Assembly: GCF_001187905.1 (NCBI RefSeq)
Contig: NZ_LGIS01000013.1
Coordinates: forward strand, 1 to 64,000
Length of the DNA stretch: 64,000 nt
Source: Pantoea sp. RIT-PI-b
GTDB taxonomy: Bacteria > Pseudomonadota > Gammaproteobacteria > Enterobacterales > Enterobacteriaceae
Direction of reading: 5' to 3'
Shown here piece after piece: positions 1 through 9,248 of the stretch. Position 1 is the first letter of the stretch, and each line of letters opens with the position of its first letter. Below the pieces are notes generated by a model. The model was not told where the DNA came from. It worked only from the letters and a program-made list of their open reading frames with translations, and did not search any database. The position numbers were made by a program, and so were the translations under genes.

Positions 1-130
1 AGAATTTGCCTGGCGGCTTTAGCGCGGTGGTCCCACCTGACCCCATGCCGAACTCAGAAGTGAAACGCCGTAGCGCCGATGGTAGTGTGGGGTCTCCCCA
101 TGCGAGAGTAGGGAACTGCCAGGCATCAAA
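1..130 (+). repeat. Direct repeat carrying 5S, copy 1
   Basis: Bases 1-130 are repeated at 240-369. The identity covers the 5S gene plus about 6 nt upstream and 4 nt downstream, then stops. This suggests duplication or gene conversion of the 5S unit. It is expected in rrnD-type operons and is a potential recombination site. Confidence 0.85.
7..126 (+). rRNA. rrf: 5S ribosomal RNA, first copy
   Basis: The 120-nt sequence has the classic enterobacterial 5S ends, which pair with each other (TGCCTGGCGG at the 5' end, CTGCCAGGCAT at the 3' end), and the conserved CCGAACTCAGAAGTGAAACG loop. 16S and 23S genes are not in the window, so this is the tail of an rRNA operon entering from the left. 5S, tRNA-Thr, 5S is the arrangement of E. 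coli rrnD. Confidence 0.97.
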
Positions 131-138
131 TTTAGCGT

Positions 139-214
139 GCTGATATGGCTCAGTTGGTAGAGCGCACCCTTGGTAAGGGTGAGGTCCCCAGTTCGACTCT
201 GGGTATCAGCACCA
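139..214 (+). tRNA. thrV: tRNA-Thr, anticodon GGT
   Basis: A 76-nt cloverleaf with acceptor stem GCTGATA/TATCAGC, D-loop CAGTTGGTAGAG, anticodon loop around TTGGTAA, T-arm GTTCGACTC and an encoded ACCA end. It lies 12 nt after the first 5S and 31 nt before the second, so it is processed from the distal part of the rRNA transcript, as thrV is in E. coli rrnD. Confidence 0.97.
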
Positions 215-239
215 GTTATAGGCATGAGTTCGGTTTAAA

Positions 240-369
240 AGAATTTGCCTGGCGGCTTTAGCGCGGTGGTCCCACCTGACCCCATGCCGAACTCAGAAGT
301 GAAACGCCGTAGCGCCGATGGTAGTGTGGGGTCTCCCCATGCGAGAGTAGGGAACTGCCAGGCATCAAA
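240..369 (+). repeat. Direct repeat carrying 5S, copy 2
   Basis: Second copy of the 130-nt repeat at 1-130, offset 239 nt. Sequence similarity ends just past the 5S 3' end: the first copy continues toward tRNA-Thr's neighbour spacer sequence, this one into the operon terminator. Confidence 0.85.
246..365 (+). rRNA. rrf: 5S ribosomal RNA, second copy
   Basis: Over its 120 nt this copy reads the same as the first 5S gene, including the ends. A tandem second 5S after tRNA-Thr matches rrfF of E. coli rrnD. A rho-independent terminator follows 9 nt later, so this is the last product of the operon. Confidence 0.97.
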
Positions 370-374
370 CACAG

Positions 375-404
375 AAGCCCTGAACGAAAGTTCAGGGCTT
401 TTTT
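375..404 (+). terminator. rRNA operon terminator
   Basis: Perfect 11-bp stem AAGCCCTGAAC / GTTCAGGGCTT closed by a GAAA tetraloop and followed by a T-run ending in TTTTTT. This is a textbook rho-independent terminator for the rRNA operon entering from the left. Confidence 0.93.
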
Positions 405-468
405 GTATGCGTAAACCCTTAAGCTGCCATCCAAAAGAAGCCCTTTGCGCGTTTCAAATTAAAGATAT

Positions 469-496
469 AAAAAAGCCTCTGCGGTAAAGCAGAGGC
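469..496 (-). terminator. Terminator of the amino acid ABC transporter operon
   Basis: Stem GCCTCTGC / GCAGAGGC around a 6-nt loop. Read on the minus strand the stem is followed by six T residues. It lies 25 nt past the aapP stop codon and ends the leftward transporter transcript. It also separates that operon from the convergent rRNA operon. Confidence 0.85.
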
Positions 497-521
497 CATT
501 TTCAACATAACTGACTGAATA

Positions 522-1283
522 TTAGTGAATAACTTGCGAAAGGAAGGCTCGCGTACGTTCTGATCTCGGATTAGCGAAGAACTCCTGCGGCGGCGCCTCT
601 TCGACTATTTCACCGCGGTCCATAAAGATCACGCGATCCGCCACGGTGCGCGCAAAACCCATTTCATGGGTTACGCACAGCATGGTCATGCCATCTTCTG
701 CCAGGCCAATCATCGTATCGAGCACTTCCTTTACCATCTCTGGGTCGAGCGCTGATGTCGGCTCATCAAACAGCATAATTTTCGGCTTCATACAGAGTGA
801 ACGGGCGATCGCCACGCGCTGCTGCTGGCCACCAGAAAGTTGGCCAGGAAACTTATGCGCATGTTCAGCAATCCGCACTCGCTGCAAGTAATGCATAGCT
901 AACTCTTCCGCTTCTTTCTTCGGCATTTTACGCACCCAAATCGGCGCCAGCGTACAGTTTTGCAGTACGGTAAGATGCGGGAAAAGATTGAAATGCTGGA
1001 ATACCATGCCTACTTCAGTACGAACACGCTCAATATTGCGCACATCGTGATTAAGATGAATGCCATCAACCACGATGCGCCCTTGCTGATGCTCTTCCAG
1101 ATGGTTGATGCAGCGAATAGTAGTGGATTTACCGGAACCCGATGGGCCGCACAGTACGATACGCTCGCGTGGTTTCACCTTTAAATTGATGTCTTTCAGT
1201 ACGTGGAATTGGCCATACCATTTATTCACGTTTTCGAGTGTAATCATCATGGCATCAGCCGCATTAGTCATAGTTTGTGTCAT
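522..1283 (-). CDS. aapP: Polar amino acid ABC transporter, ATP-binding protein
   Basis: 253-aa ATPase of a general L-amino acid importer, orthologue of E. coli YhdZ. It hydrolyses ATP on the cytoplasmic face to drive the two permeases encoded just upstream. All ABC motifs are intact: Walker [10 protein letters not shown] (about 47-54), signature LSGGQQQR (149-156), Walker B IMLFDE (169-174) and the switch histidine in CVTHEMGF (about 206). The start overlaps several in-frame ATGs; the conserved part begins at ITLENVNK, so the true start could be up to about 11 residues later. It is the last gene of the operon aapJ-aapQ-aapM-aapP, 8 nt after aapM. Substrate specificity cannot be read from this subunit. 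Confidence 0.95.
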   Translation of the reverse strand: MTQTMTNAADAMMITLENVNKWYGQFHVLKDINLKVKPRERIVLCGPSGSGKSTTIRCINHLEEHQQGRIVVDGIHLNHDVRNIERVRTEVGMVFQHFNLFPHLTVLQNCTLAPIWVRKMPKKEAEELAMHYLQRVRIAEHAHKFPGQLSGGQQQRVAIARSLCMKPKIMLFDEPTSALDPEMVKEVLDTMIGLAEDGMTMLCVTHEMGFARTVADRVIFMDRGEIVEEAPPQEFFANPRSERTRAFLSQVIH

Positions 1284-1291
1284 GTTAAACC

Positions 1292-2392
1292 TCAGTGCGA
1301 TGCACGCCCGGTGTGAAAACGCTTCTCCAGATACTGGCTATAGCGCGACATGCTAAAACAGAAAATCCAGTAAACCATGGCAGCAAAAACATAGCCCTCT
1401 GTCGACATACCCAACCATGTTGGGTCAACGGTGGCTTGCTGCACGCTACTGAAGAGATCGAATAAGCCGATGATGATCACCAGGCTGGTATCTTTAAACA
1501 ACGCAATAATGGTGTTCACCAGGCCGGGAATGGTGAGCTTGAGCGCCTGTGGTAAAATCACTAGCGCCTGTGTTTTCCAATATCCCAATGACAGCGACTC
1601 GGCCGCTTCGTATTGACCTTTCGGCAGTGCCTGCAAACCGCCGCGCACCACTTCCGCGACATAAGCCGACTGGAATAGGATTACGCCGACCAGCGCCCGC
1701 ACCAGCTTGTCGATGGTGGTACCTTCTGCCATAAACAGCGGCAGCATGACTGACGACATAAACAGCACGGTAATCAGCGGCACGCCGCGCCAGAACTCAA
1801 TGAAGATGACCGATAGCGTACGCACCACCGGCATGTCTGAACGGCGTCCTAACGCCAGCAGAATGCCCAGCGGCAGTGCGCCGGCAATCCCCACTGAAGC
1901 GATAATCAGCGTTAACGTCAGACCGCCCCATTGGCGAGTTTCAACACGCTCTAAACCGAAGTATCCGCCGTACATCAGGAACCAAACTACGATCGGATAT
2001 ACCACCGCCCAGCAGGCGATATAACGGCCGCGGCGTGGCATCGCTTTGATAAACATCGGGATAATGGAGAGTAAACCGATGATTAGCGAAAGATTGATGC
2101 GCCAGCGCAACTCATGCGGATAGAGCCCATACATAAACTGGCCAAAGCGCGCATGGATGAACACCCAACAAGCGCCTTCTTTAGTGCAGTCTGCGCGCGT
2201 GTCGCCAATCCAGTTGGCTTGAAAAACCAGCCAGTTCAATGCCGGTGGGATCACGTTCCAAATCAGCCAGATGCTGAACAACGTCAGGAGTGTGTTCAGC
2301 CAGCTGGAAAACAAATTTTTTCGTGCCCATAGCCAAGCCTTACTGAGTGGATTGGTTGGGATCGGCGGTGTTTCGTGTGTGGTAACAGACAT
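1292..2392 (-). CDS. aapM: Polar amino acid ABC transporter, permease 2
   Basis: 366-aa inner-membrane permease of the HisM/AapM family, orthologue of E. coli YhdY. There are several hydrophobic segments; the C-terminal half (about 155-360) is the conserved transport domain, with the EAA coupling loop at about 262-283 ([10 protein letters not shown]...LPQAL) that contacts the ATPase. The N-terminal third holds extra membrane spans and a periplasmic loop with two cysteines (about 69 and 75), typical of the long Aap-type permeases. It lies between aapQ (15 nt upstream) and aapP (8 nt downstream), so the two permeases should form a heterodimer. Confidence 0.93.
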   Translation of the reverse strand: MSVTTHETPPIPTNPLSKAWLWARKNLFSSWLNTLLTLFSIWLIWNVIPPALNWLVFQANWIGDTRADCTKEGACWVFIHARFGQFMYGLYPHELRWRINLSLIIGLLSIIPMFIKAMPRRGRYIACWAVVYPIVVWFLMYGGYFGLERVETRQWGGLTLTLIIASVGIAGALPLGILLALGRRSDMPVVRTLSVIFIEFWRGVPLITVLFMSSVMLPLFMAEGTTIDKLVRALVGVILFQSAYVAEVVRGGLQALPKGQYEAAESLSLGYWKTQALVILPQALKLTIPGLVNTIIALFKDTSLVIIIGLFDLFSSVQQATVDPTWLGMSTEGYVFAAMVYWIFCFSMSRYSQYLEKRFHTGRASH

Positions 2393-2407
2393 AATGATCC
2401 CGTTCTC

Positions 2408-3586
2408 TTAACGCTCAACCAGCGCAATTTTGCGATTGTAGAGGTTCATCAGCAGTGAAATGATCAGACTGATAATCAGGTAGACCGCCATGGTGATCGC
2501 GATGGTTTCTATCGCCTGGCCGGTTTGATTCAGCACGGTGCCGGCAAACAGCGAGACCATGTCTGGATAACCGATAGCTGCCGCCAGGGAGGAGTTTTTC
2601 ACGATATTGAGATACTGACTGGTGAGTGGCGGAATAATCACACGCATCGCCTGCGGAATAATCACCTGACGCATCGTCACTGGATTAGGTAAACCGAGCG
2701 AACGTGCAGCCTCACTTTGACCATGCGGTACTGACTGAATACCCGAGCGAATCACTTCAGCGATAAACGATGAGGTATAGACCGACAGCGCTAGCGTTAA
2801 GGCAGCGAGCTCAGGAATCATCACGAAACCACCGCGGAAGTTAAATCCACGCAGCTCCGGCACATCCCAGTGCATAGCAGCACCAAACAAGGTATGGGCA
2901 ATCAGCGGCAGCAAAATTACCAGCCCTACCGCAGCGGGCCAGGTGCGGCGCAGCTGGCCCGTTTTTAGCTGATGCTTGCGGTTATAACGAAATAACGCCA
3001 AGCAGCCGAGCACCGCAATAGCCAGTGCAATCACAAAGGGCCAGGTACCCGGCGCATATTCCGGCCAAGGGATATATAAGCCACGATTACTGACAAACGC
3101 CAGATCAAAGGCGTTCAGCGCCTGACGCGGCCCGGGCAGGTTACGCAGCACCGCAAAGTACCAAAAGAAGATTTGCAGCAGCGGCGGGATATTGCGGAAG
3201 GTCTCAATATAAATGGTTGAGAGCTTACGCAGCAGCCAGTTTTCTGACAAACGCGCCAGACCGATAGCAAAGCCAAGAATTGAGGCAAACACAATACAGA
3301 GCGCAGAAACCAGCAGGGTGTTGGTTAACCCCACCATAAATACGCGCGCGTAGGTGTCTCCTTCGGTGTAATCGATCAGGTGCTGGACAATGCCGAAGCC
3401 GGCACTGCGATCAAGAAACCCGAATCCGGACGTGATGCCACGATTGGCCAGGTTGATTACGGTGTTATGGATTAAATATCCCACCACAGCAAGCACGGCA
3501 ACAATCGCGACGATCTGGTAAAGCCAGGCGCGAACCGTAGGATTACCGAACGAAAAATCCCTCTTTACGGTTGGGCGTTGCGACAT
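2408..3586 (-). CDS. aapQ: Polar amino acid ABC transporter, permease 1
   Basis: 392-aa inner-membrane permease, partner of AapM and orthologue of E. coli YhdX. The N-terminus (about 20-45) and several later segments are hydrophobic. The EAA loop lies near residues 288-313 (QSEAARSLGLPNP, then VIIPQAM). The arrangement with a long insertion between the first and later spans is that of AapQ proteins of general amino acid permeases. It follows the binding protein gene after 66 nt containing a stable hairpin without a T-run, a common way to make much more binding protein than permease. Confidence 0.93.
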   Translation of the reverse strand: MSQRPTVKRDFSFGNPTVRAWLYQIVAIVAVLAVVGYLIHNTVINLANRGITSGFGFLDRSAGFGIVQHLIDYTEGDTYARVFMVGLTNTLLVSALCIVFASILGFAIGLARLSENWLLRKLSTIYIETFRNIPPLLQIFFWYFAVLRNLPGPRQALNAFDLAFVSNRGLYIPWPEYAPGTWPFVIALAIAVLGCLALFRYNRKHQLKTGQLRRTWPAAVGLVILLPLIAHTLFGAAMHWDVPELRGFNFRGGFVMIPELAALTLALSVYTSSFIAEVIRSGIQSVPHGQSEAARSLGLPNPVTMRQVIIPQAMRVIIPPLTSQYLNIVKNSSLAAAIGYPDMVSLFAGTVLNQTGQAIETIAITMAVYLIISLIISLLMNLYNRKIALVER

Positions 3587-3613
3587 GTTAAAACCTCAGT
3601 GAAGATTACGCGT

Positions 3614-3636
3614 GGGCACCGCAGGATGCGGTGCCC
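3614..3636 (-). promoter_or_regulatory. Intercistronic hairpin between aapJ and aapQ
   Basis: Perfect 10-bp stem GGGCACCGCA / TGCGGTGCCC with a 3-nt loop. No T-run follows in either direction, so it is not a normal terminator. In binding-protein transporter operons such hairpins typically stabilise the upstream mRNA segment, which would favour excess AapJ. The role here is inferred. Confidence 0.6.
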
Positions 3637-3652
3637 GACTGGCAGGACGAAA

Positions 3653-4678
3653 TTAACGCACTGGTGGAGCGTACTGGATGCCGCCCTGGTTCCAGAGCGC
3701 ATTCTGGCCGCGTTTGATTTTCAGCGCGCTATCTTTACCGACGTTACGGTCGAACACTTCCTGATAGTTACCCACTTGTTTGATGATGTTGTAAGCCCAC
3801 TTGTTATCGAGCTTCAGGTCTTTACCGAAGTCACCTTCCGCGCCCAGCAGATGTGCCATATCCGGTGTAGTTGGCTTCGCCACCATGTCATCGACATTTT
3901 TAGAGCTGATACCCATCTCTTCCGCATTCAGCATGGCGTACAGTGACCATTTGACGATGGTGAACCAATCATCATCACCGCGGCGTACTACCGGGCCCAG
4001 CGGCTCTTTAGAGATCACTTCCGGCAGCACGATGAACTCATCTGGTTTGCCGAGCTTAATGCGCAGCGCATACAGCTGTGATTGGTCGGAAGCGAGGGTG
4101 TCACAACGACCGCTGTCGAGTGCCTTGGCGGATTCGTCAGAACGGTCAAAGGTCACTGGCGTGTACTGCATTTTATGGGTCTTAAAGTAGTCAGCCACGT
4201 TCAGCTCGGTATCGGTACCGGCCTGAATACATACGGTGGCGCCATCCAGCTCTTTAGCGCTTTTTAAACCGGCTTTCTGGTGAGTCAGGAAGCCGATGCC
4301 GTCGTAATAGTTCACGCCAGCAAACAGGAAGCCCATGCCGCCATCGCGCGACGACGTCCAGGTGGTGTTGCGTGACAGGATGTCCACTTCGCCCGACTGC
4401 AACGCGGTGAAGCGCTCTTTAGCGGTGAGCGGGGTGTATTTCACTTTGGTTGCGTCGCCAAATACAGCAGCAGCGGCAGCGCGGCACACATCCACGTCGA
4501 TACCCGTGAATTTGCCGTTGGAGTCAGCATAAGAGAAGCCTGGCAGGCCATCGCTGATGCCGCACTGTACAAAACCTTTCTTCTTAATGGCATCCAATGT
4601 GGTGCCGGCGTGCGCTTGTTGAGCAACAGCTAACAGCGAGGCTGCAGCGACCAGAGTGGAAAGCATCATCTTTTTCAT
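3653..4678 (-). CDS. aapJ: Polar amino acid ABC transporter, periplasmic binding protein
   Basis: 341-aa substrate-binding protein (SBP_bac_3 type), orthologue of E. coli YhdW. It starts with a clear Sec signal peptide (MKKMM, hydrophobic core, AHA cleavage site near residue 24). The mature part has the typical opening DAIKKKGFVQCGISDGLPGF and conserved substrate-pocket segments such as SRNTTWTSSRD and DGATVCIQAGTD. First gene of the operon. An AGGA ribosome site lies before the ATG, and a sigma-54 promoter lies about 85 nt upstream. The reading frame is full length, whereas I recall the E. coli K-12 gene as a pseudogene. Confidence 0.95.
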   Translation of the reverse strand: MKKMMLSTLVAAASLLAVAQQAHAGTTLDAIKKKGFVQCGISDGLPGFSYADSNGKFTGIDVDVCRAAAAAVFGDATKVKYTPLTAKERFTALQSGEVDILSRNTTWTSSRDGGMGFLFAGVNYYDGIGFLTHQKAGLKSAKELDGATVCIQAGTDTELNVADYFKTHKMQYTPVTFDRSDESAKALDSGRCDTLASDQSQLYALRIKLGKPDEFIVLPEVISKEPLGPVVRRGDDDWFTIVKWSLYAMLNAEEMGISSKNVDDMVAKPTTPDMAHLLGAEGDFGKDLKLDNKWAYNIIKQVGNYQEVFDRNVGKDSALKIKRGQNALWNQGGIQYAPPVR

Positions 4679-4771
4679 AAAGCATCCTGTGTGGCGATAT
4701 CGTGTGTTGTTATGTTTGCGCGCACTTTAATGTGCACTTTTTTATGTCTGTGGTGGTTAGCCATCCACAAC

Positions 4772-4799
4772 TCTGCAAACCTGATGCCAGGTTTGCAGA
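4772..4799. repeat. Inverted repeat overlapping the sigma-54 promoter
   Basis: Perfect 11-bp arms TCTGCAAACCT / AGGTTTGCAGA with a 6-nt spacer. The repeat exactly covers the -12/-24 elements. It could be an operator, or the palindrome may simply accommodate the promoter. Confidence 0.6.
4774..4790 (-). promoter_or_regulatory. Sigma-54 promoter of the aap operon
   Basis: On the minus strand the sequence reads CTGGCATCAGGTTTGCA. This fits the sigma-54 pattern YTGGCACG-N4-TTGCW with the required GG-N10-GC spacing and only two mismatches in the -24 block. Transcription would start near 4763, leaving an 85-nt leader before aapJ. The orthologous E. coli yhdWXYZ operon is known to belong to the NtrC regulon. 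The promoter lies inside an inverted repeat (4772-4799). Confidence 0.72.
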
Positions 4800-4864
4800 A
4801 TCCTGAATTCTCTGGAAAGATCTTTTAATAAACTGAAGCACTCAGAAGATTCTGGCTAATATGG

Positions 4865-4881
4865 CGCACCAAAAGGCAGCA
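4865..4881. promoter_or_regulatory. Candidate NtrC enhancer site
   Basis: The 17-mer CGCACCAAAAGGCAGCA agrees with the NtrC consensus TGCACCAAAATGGTGCA at 13 of 17 positions by eye. It lies about 100 bp upstream of the predicted transcription start, a usual distance for an NtrC enhancer. The second half-site is degenerate, so this is a candidate only. Confidence 0.4.
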
Positions 4882-4903
4882 TGACGAGACGACACGATCA
4901 CAA

Positions 4904-4925
4904 ATAGTGCAAAAAGTTTCACTAT
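4904..4925. promoter_or_regulatory. Inverted repeat upstream of the aap promoter
   Basis: Arms ATAGTG / CACTAT with a 10-nt A/T-rich spacer, about 140-160 bp upstream of the predicted start. A second short palindrome, GTGAGC-TAAC-GCTCAC, lies at 4937-4952. Both look like protein-binding sites, but I cannot assign a regulator. Confidence 0.35.
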
Positions 4926-5170
4926 ATGGAAGCAGTGTGAGCTAACGCTCACGAGTGGATGTATGACTTTGCACACTTACGGCTGAAGCGGTTGATGATC
5001 ACAGAGATAGCGGCTTGAGGTCGGGTGGATGGATTAATATCTGAGTAACTGAAGAAAGAGAATAAGGTGCTGAGAAGGGCTAAATATCACTGATGCAATT
5101 GCAACTATCGTTACCATTATCGCGACAATTGTTTCATGCGTTGCTACCGCTACGGAACTAAAAGCATAAA

Positions 5171-5200
5171 AACAAAAACGCCAGCCGCAGGGCTGGCGTT
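5171..5200 (-). terminator. dusB-fis operon terminator
   Basis: Stem AACGCCAGCC / GGCTGGCGTT with a 4-nt loop. Read on the minus strand it is followed by TTTTGTTTTT. It lies about 20 nt past the fis stop codon. Confidence 0.93.
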
Positions 5201-5218
5201 ATCGCAGCAACGAACGAA

Positions 5219-5515
5219 TTAGTTCATGCCGTATTTTTTCAGCTTCTTACGCAGGGTACCGCGGTTGATACCCATCATCAGAGCTGCACGGGTCTGGTTG
5301 CCACGGGTGTACTGCATCACCATGTCCAACAGAGGCTGCTCGACTTCTGCCAATACCAGCTCATACAGGTCACTAACGTCCTGACCGTTCAGTTGAGCAA
5401 AATAGTTCTTCAGTGACTGTTTAACCGAATCACGCAGTGGCTTTTGAGTCACCTGATCCTGAGAGTTAACGGTAGAAACGGTGAGTACGTCAGAATTTAC
5501 GCGTTGTTCGAACAT
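5219..5515 (-). CDS. fis: DNA-binding protein Fis
   Basis: 98-aa nucleoid protein and growth-phase regulator. It bends DNA, activates rRNA and tRNA promoters, and assists Hin/Gin-type inversion and phage recombination. As far as I can recall it, the sequence is the same as E. coli Fis: an N-terminal beta-hairpin region (about 10-26), dimerisation helices, and a C-terminal helix-turn-helix [20 protein letters not shown] (about 73-92). Second gene of dusB-fis, 24 nt after dusB. Transcription from the dusB promoter is expected to be growth-rate and stringent controlled. Confidence 0.99.
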   Translation of the reverse strand: MFEQRVNSDVLTVSTVNSQDQVTQKPLRDSVKQSLKNYFAQLNGQDVSDLYELVLAEVEQPLLDMVMQYTRGNQTRAALMMGINRGTLRKKLKKYGMN

Positions 5516-5539
5516 AGTTCTTTCAGCTCTTTATTTCGT

Positions 5540-6505
5540 TTACGCAAGATTTTCGAAGTATGCCTCCAACGCCTCCAGCTGTTCGCTGGCATCCTCTATG
5601 GCGTTGAATGTGCGCCGAAACTGGTCATCAGGAGCACTTTCCTGCAAATACCAGGAAACGTGTTTTCGGGCAATACGGTATCCTTTGCGCTGACCGTAAA
5701 AGTCGTGCAGCTCCCGTATATGTCCAATCAGCATTTGCTTCACTTCAGCCAGCGGCTTCGGTGCCAGCAGCTCCCCTGTGTCCAGATAATGCTGGATTTC
5801 CCGGAAGATCCACGGTCTTCCCTGAGCGGCACGGCCAACCATAAGAGCATCGGCTCCGGTATAGTCGAGCACCGCTCTGGCTTTATGCGGGTCAGTAATG
5901 TCGCCATTCGCGATAATCGGAATGGAAACACTCTGCTTAACTGTCCGAATGCTATCGTATTCAGCAAACCCCTCAAACAAACAGGCGCGCGTGCGGCCAT
6001 GAATGGTGAGAGCCTGAATGCCACAGCGTTCAGCCAATTGGGCAATCTCTACACAATTACGATTTTCTTTGTCCCAGCCGGTGCGAATCTTCAGCGTAAC
6101 CGGTACATCAACTGCGTTAACGACCGCGGTGAGAATCGACTCCACCAGTTGCGGATGTTGCAGCAGCGCAGAACCTGCCATCTTACGATTCACTTTTTTG
6201 GCCGGGCAGCCCATGTTGATATCGATAACCTGCGCGCCAGACGCCACATTAATGCGCGCGGCAGCAGCCATCTCATCAGGATCGCAACCGGCAATTTGCA
6301 CGGCACGAATACCAGGCTCGTCACTATGCACCATACGCAAACGGGATTTGTCACTGGCCCAAACTTCCGGGTTAGATGACAGCATCTCGGAGACAGTCAT
6401 ACCGGCGCCGTTCTCATAACACAGGGTGCGAAATGGCTTATCGGATACTCCGGCCATAGGCGCAGCAATGAGTCGATTACGTAGCTGATGATGTCCAATG
6501 CGCAT
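5540..6505 (-). CDS. dusB: tRNA-dihydrouridine synthase B
   Basis: 321-aa flavoenzyme that reduces uridine to dihydrouridine at tRNA position 17 with FMN and NADPH. N-terminal TIM barrel with [11 protein letters not shown] (10-20), catalytic cysteine C100 in [11 protein letters not shown]-contact segments ([22 protein letters not shown]), then a C-terminal helical tRNA-binding domain. The start at MRIGHHQ was chosen because it matches the E. coli protein; an in-frame upstream ATG (6553) would add 16 unconserved residues and overlap the promoter. First gene of the dusB-fis operon. Confidence 0.97.
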   Translation of the reverse strand: MRIGHHQLRNRLIAAPMAGVSDKPFRTLCYENGAGMTVSEMLSSNPEVWASDKSRLRMVHSDEPGIRAVQIAGCDPDEMAAAARINVASGAQVIDINMGCPAKKVNRKMAGSALLQHPQLVESILTAVVNAVDVPVTLKIRTGWDKENRNCVEIAQLAERCGIQALTIHGRTRACLFEGFAEYDSIRTVKQSVSIPIIANGDITDPHKARAVLDYTGADALMVGRAAQGRPWIFREIQHYLDTGELLAPKPLAEVKQMLIGHIRELHDFYGQRKGYRIARKHVSWYLQESAPDDQFRRTFNAIEDASEQLEALEAYFENLA

Positions 6506-6909
6506 GAAAAAGAAGTGACCCCAACTGTTCGCAAGGCGGCGTATATTACGCATTTTTTAAAGAAGATGAAAGGCCAAACTTTGAACAATTCGCCGTTAAA
6601 CAACAGGGGAAATGGCTCAAAGGTGTGGGTGATGGATAATATTCTTTATAATTCAGTTAATTAAAAAAATATGATGAAATTGTGTACAAAAATTTTTCTC
6701 AAAACATGAGCTAAATCACAACATAAAAACCGCCACATCTGGTAATTAGCCAGAGAAATGACGGCAATATGATTATTAAATGTACTAATTGAGCTAAAGC
6801 TGAAAGTCCTGATTAACTTTATCAAGCAATAATCGCGAACGAAAATTATGCCTTTCGGTTATTACCTGAAAGCGCCGAACCGGCCAACCACCGCTGGCCG
6901 GTCGGTGAG
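6506..6909. other. Gene-free interval upstream of dusB
   Basis: About 400 nt between prmA's end and dusB's start. It holds the dusB-fis promoter. The A/T-rich block 6640-6740 would be the place for Fis autoregulatory sites and an UP element, but I did not resolve individual sites. A hairpin (ACCGGCCA/TGGCCGGT, 6879-6902) follows prmA; it lacks a T-run and may be a weak terminator. Confidence 0.6.
6543..6571 (-). promoter_or_regulatory. dusB-fis promoter
   Basis: Minus-strand -10 TAATAT (6543-6548) and -35-like TTTCAT (6566-6571) with a 17-bp spacer. The following segment, ACGCCGCC, is a GC-rich discriminator. The block ATGCGTAATATACGCCGCC is, as I recall it, shared with the E. coli fis promoter, which is strongly repressed by ppGpp. 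Transcription would begin near 6530-6535, about 25-30 nt before the dusB start. Confidence 0.75.
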
Positions 6910-7791
6910 TTAGCGAAGCACGCCCGTGATACGGCACCACTCTTCTTTCTCAGCTACCGGATCTAAGTCGAAACGATCTACGTAGGCTTCACACACACCT
7001 TCCGCCTGGCTCGCTAACACGCCCGATAGCCCAAGATGGCCACCGGCTTTTGGCAGCACGCTAATCAGCGGCGCCAGTTCGCGCAGCGGGCCTGCAAGAA
7101 TGTTGGCGACCACCACATCTGCCTGCAGGTTTTCCGGCTGCTGGTGCGGCAGATAGAGCGCTAAGCGCTCGGACACGCCATTACGTTCGGCGTTATCACG
7201 GCTAGCCTGAATCGCCTGGGGATCGATATCAATACCGATGGCTTGTGCGGCACCCAGTTTCAGCGCGGCGATGGCGAGAATGCCGGATCCACAGCCAAAG
7301 TCGATCACCGTTTTACCCTGCAGATCCAGCCCGTCGAGCCAGGTTAAGCACAACGATGTGGTGGGATGGGTGCCCGTACCGAACGCGAGGCCCGGATCCA
7401 GCATCACATTGACGGCATCTGGATCGGGCACGTCGCGCCAGCTTGGGCAGATCCACAAACGCTCGCCGAAACGCATCGGGTGGAAGTTATCCATCCATTC
7501 GCGCTCCCAATCTTTATCCTCGATCTGTTCGATCTTATGGCGAAAAGCCGATCCCAGCAGAGGATGCTGGCTGAGCTCTGCTACCACATCGCGCATCTCG
7601 GTTTCGGCGTCAAACAGGCCGATCACATCGGTATCGCCCCATAAAAGCGTTTCACCGGGCAGCGGCTCATAAACCGGATTGTCGTGGGTATCCTGGAAAG
7701 TCACCGACACGGCACCCACATCCATCAGCGCATCGCTTAGGGTCTCGGCATTGGCGCCGGTGCTATTAATTTTGATTTGAATCCAAGGCAT
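6910..7791 (-). CDS. prmA: Ribosomal protein L11 methyltransferase
   Basis: 293-aa SAM-dependent enzyme that trimethylates ribosomal protein L11 on several amino groups. N-terminal L11-recognition domain (about 1-60), then a Rossmann methyltransferase domain with [15 protein letters not shown] (131-145) and motif [15 protein letters not shown] (162-175). Length equals E. coli PrmA. The MPWIQIKI start was chosen by homology; the longer open frame to 7914 is inside panF. The gene follows panF after 11 nt, so the two are cotranscribed. Confidence 0.97.
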   Translation of the reverse strand: MPWIQIKINSTGANAETLSDALMDVGAVSVTFQDTHDNPVYEPLPGETLLWGDTDVIGLFDAETEMRDVVAELSQHPLLGSAFRHKIEQIEDKDWEREWMDNFHPMRFGERLWICPSWRDVPDPDAVNVMLDPGLAFGTGTHPTTSLCLTWLDGLDLQGKTVIDFGCGSGILAIAALKLGAAQAIGIDIDPQAIQASRDNAERNGVSERLALYLPHQQPENLQADVVVANILAGPLRELAPLISVLPKAGGHLGLSGVLASQAEGVCEAYVDRFDLDPVAEKEEWCRITGVLR

Positions 7792-7802
7792 CGCGTTTCT
7801 CT

Positions 7803-9248
7803 TTATTCCAGTGTCGCAGCCTGCGTTGCAGGCGTGCGACCAAACAGATTGCCTACCAGGAAGGCCAGCAGGCTTAAGGTCAATGACGGAACGATCGGGT
7901 GGAATCCCCACCATTCAATATTCAGGCTGGCCAGCAGCGTATAGCATCCGGCGCCGACCAGCATGCCGCTGATTGCGCCGGTAGAATTGGCACGTTCCCA
8001 GTATAAACCCAGCACCAGCGGCCACAGGAATACGGCTTCCAGGCCACCAAAGGCCAGCAGGTTTAACCAGATAATCATGTCGGGTGGATTCCACGCGGCT
8101 AGCAGCAGCAACACGCCGAGCACGAAGGTGATGGTGCCCGACAGCATGCGCAGGCGCGCCTCATTTTCACTGTGCTGCGGCGCGATACGCAGATAGAGAT
8201 CTTTGATCAGCGTAGCGGAGGATTGAAGCAGCTGCGCGTTAATGGTCGACATAATGGCCGCCATGGGTGCCGCAAGAAATACGCCCGCCGCCATCGGCGG
8301 TAATACCGTGATCATCAACGTGGGAATCACACGATCGGGAATGGTCAGATCCGGCAGGATGACCCGTCCTAGCGCGCCGGCCAGATGCATGCCGAACATC
8401 AGAATCACCACGACGATAGTGCCGAGCACGATACCGCGATGCATGGCTTTGCTGTCTTTATACGAAATACAGCGCACGGCAGTATGCGGCAGGCCAATCA
8501 CGCCAAAACACACCAGCACCGCAAAGGAGCTCAGGAAGGTGGGGTTGATGACATTACCAACACCTTCCGGTGACGTCAGCTGCGGATCGATAGTGTGCAA
8601 TTTGCTCACCGCAGACGCCAATCCGCCGGCATGGTGGATCACCGCGAACAGCAGTAAGAAAGTGCCGATCAGCATTACCAGGCCTTGCATGGCGTCGTTT
8701 AACACGCTGGCGCGGAAGCCGCCGAAAGCGGTGTAGAGCGCGATGGTGCCGCCGAAAATCAGCAGGCCGGTATCGTAAGGAATGCCCGCCGCCGTCTCAA
8801 GCAGGCGCGCGCCGCCGATGAACTGCACGGTCATGGCACCGATAAAGGCAACTAACAGACTAATGCTGGAGAGCCAGATCAGCAGCGTGCTGCCATAGCG
8901 TCCATACAACATATCGTTAAGCGTGACGGCATTGTAGCGGCGCGCCAGAATCGCGAATTTCTTCCCTAACACGCCCAGGGAGAGCCAGACGGCCGGTACC
9001 TGAATCATCGCTAGCAGCACCCATCCGAGGCCATATTTATAGGCCGCACCAGGGCCGCCAATAAACGAGCTGGCGCTGATATAGGTAGTGGTGATAGTCA
9101 TGGCCAGCACAAAGCCGCCCATCGAACGGCTCCCAAGGAAGTATTCACTGAGGAAGTTGCCCTGACGCTGTTTGCGCATGGCAAACACCGACAGCGCGGC
9201 AATCAGCACCAGGTAGGCTAATAGCGGAAGAATGATTTCAGAGTCCAT
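7803..9248 (-). CDS. panF: Sodium/pantothenate symporter
   Basis: 481-aa sodium:solute symporter (SSF family) importing pantothenate, the precursor of coenzyme A, through the inner membrane. About 13 hydrophobic helices are visible; conserved landmarks include [16 protein letters not shown] (36-51), [18 protein letters not shown] and [17 protein letters not shown]. Length is close to the 483 aa of E. coli PanF. The start overlaps the end of yhdT by 11 nt and prmA follows directly, giving a yhdT-panF-prmA unit downstream of the acc genes. Confidence 0.96.
   Translation of the reverse strand: MDSEIILPLLAYLVLIAALSVFAMRKQRQGNFLSEYFLGSRSMGGFVLAMTITTTYISASSFIGGPGAAYKYGLGWVLLAMIQVPAVWLSLGVLGKKFAILARRYNAVTLNDMLYGRYGSTLLIWLSSISLLVAFIGAMTVQFIGGARLLETAAGIPYDTGLLIFGGTIALYTAFGGFRASVLNDAMQGLVMLIGTFLLLFAVIHHAGGLASAVSKLHTIDPQLTSPEGVGNVINPTFLSSFAVLVCFGVIGLPHTAVRCISYKDSKAMHRGIVLGTIVVVILMFGMHLAGALGRVILPDLTIPDRVIPTLMITVLPPMAAGVFLAAPMAAIMSTINAQLLQSSATLIKDLYLRIAPQHSENEARLRMLSGTITFVLGVLLLLAAWNPPDMIIWLNLLAFGGLEAVFLWPLVLGLYWERANSTGAISGMLVGAGCYTLLASLNIEWWGFHPIVPSLTLSLLAFLVGNLFGRTPATQAATLE

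Larger units (their letters stand above)
4679..5218. other. Gene-free interval between aapJ and fis
   Basis: 540 nt without a convincing gene. It holds the aapJ leader, the sigma-54 promoter, the candidate NtrC site, two inverted repeats and the fis terminator. The stretch 4953-5170 is A/T-rich with no clear ORF, hairpin or known motif. Confidence 0.7.

Noticed and set aside
245..487. 80-codon ORF over the second 5S gene
   Set aside because: Overlaps a structural RNA and the terminator. The translated sequence has no protein features.
4937..4952. GTGAGC-TAAC-GCTCAC as a lac-type operator
   Set aside because: Short arms and no LacI-family gene or sugar gene nearby. Kept only as an unassigned palindrome.
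5444..6379. 311-codon plus-strand ORF opposite dusB
   Set aside because: Antisense shadow of a well-conserved gene. No ribosome site or homology.
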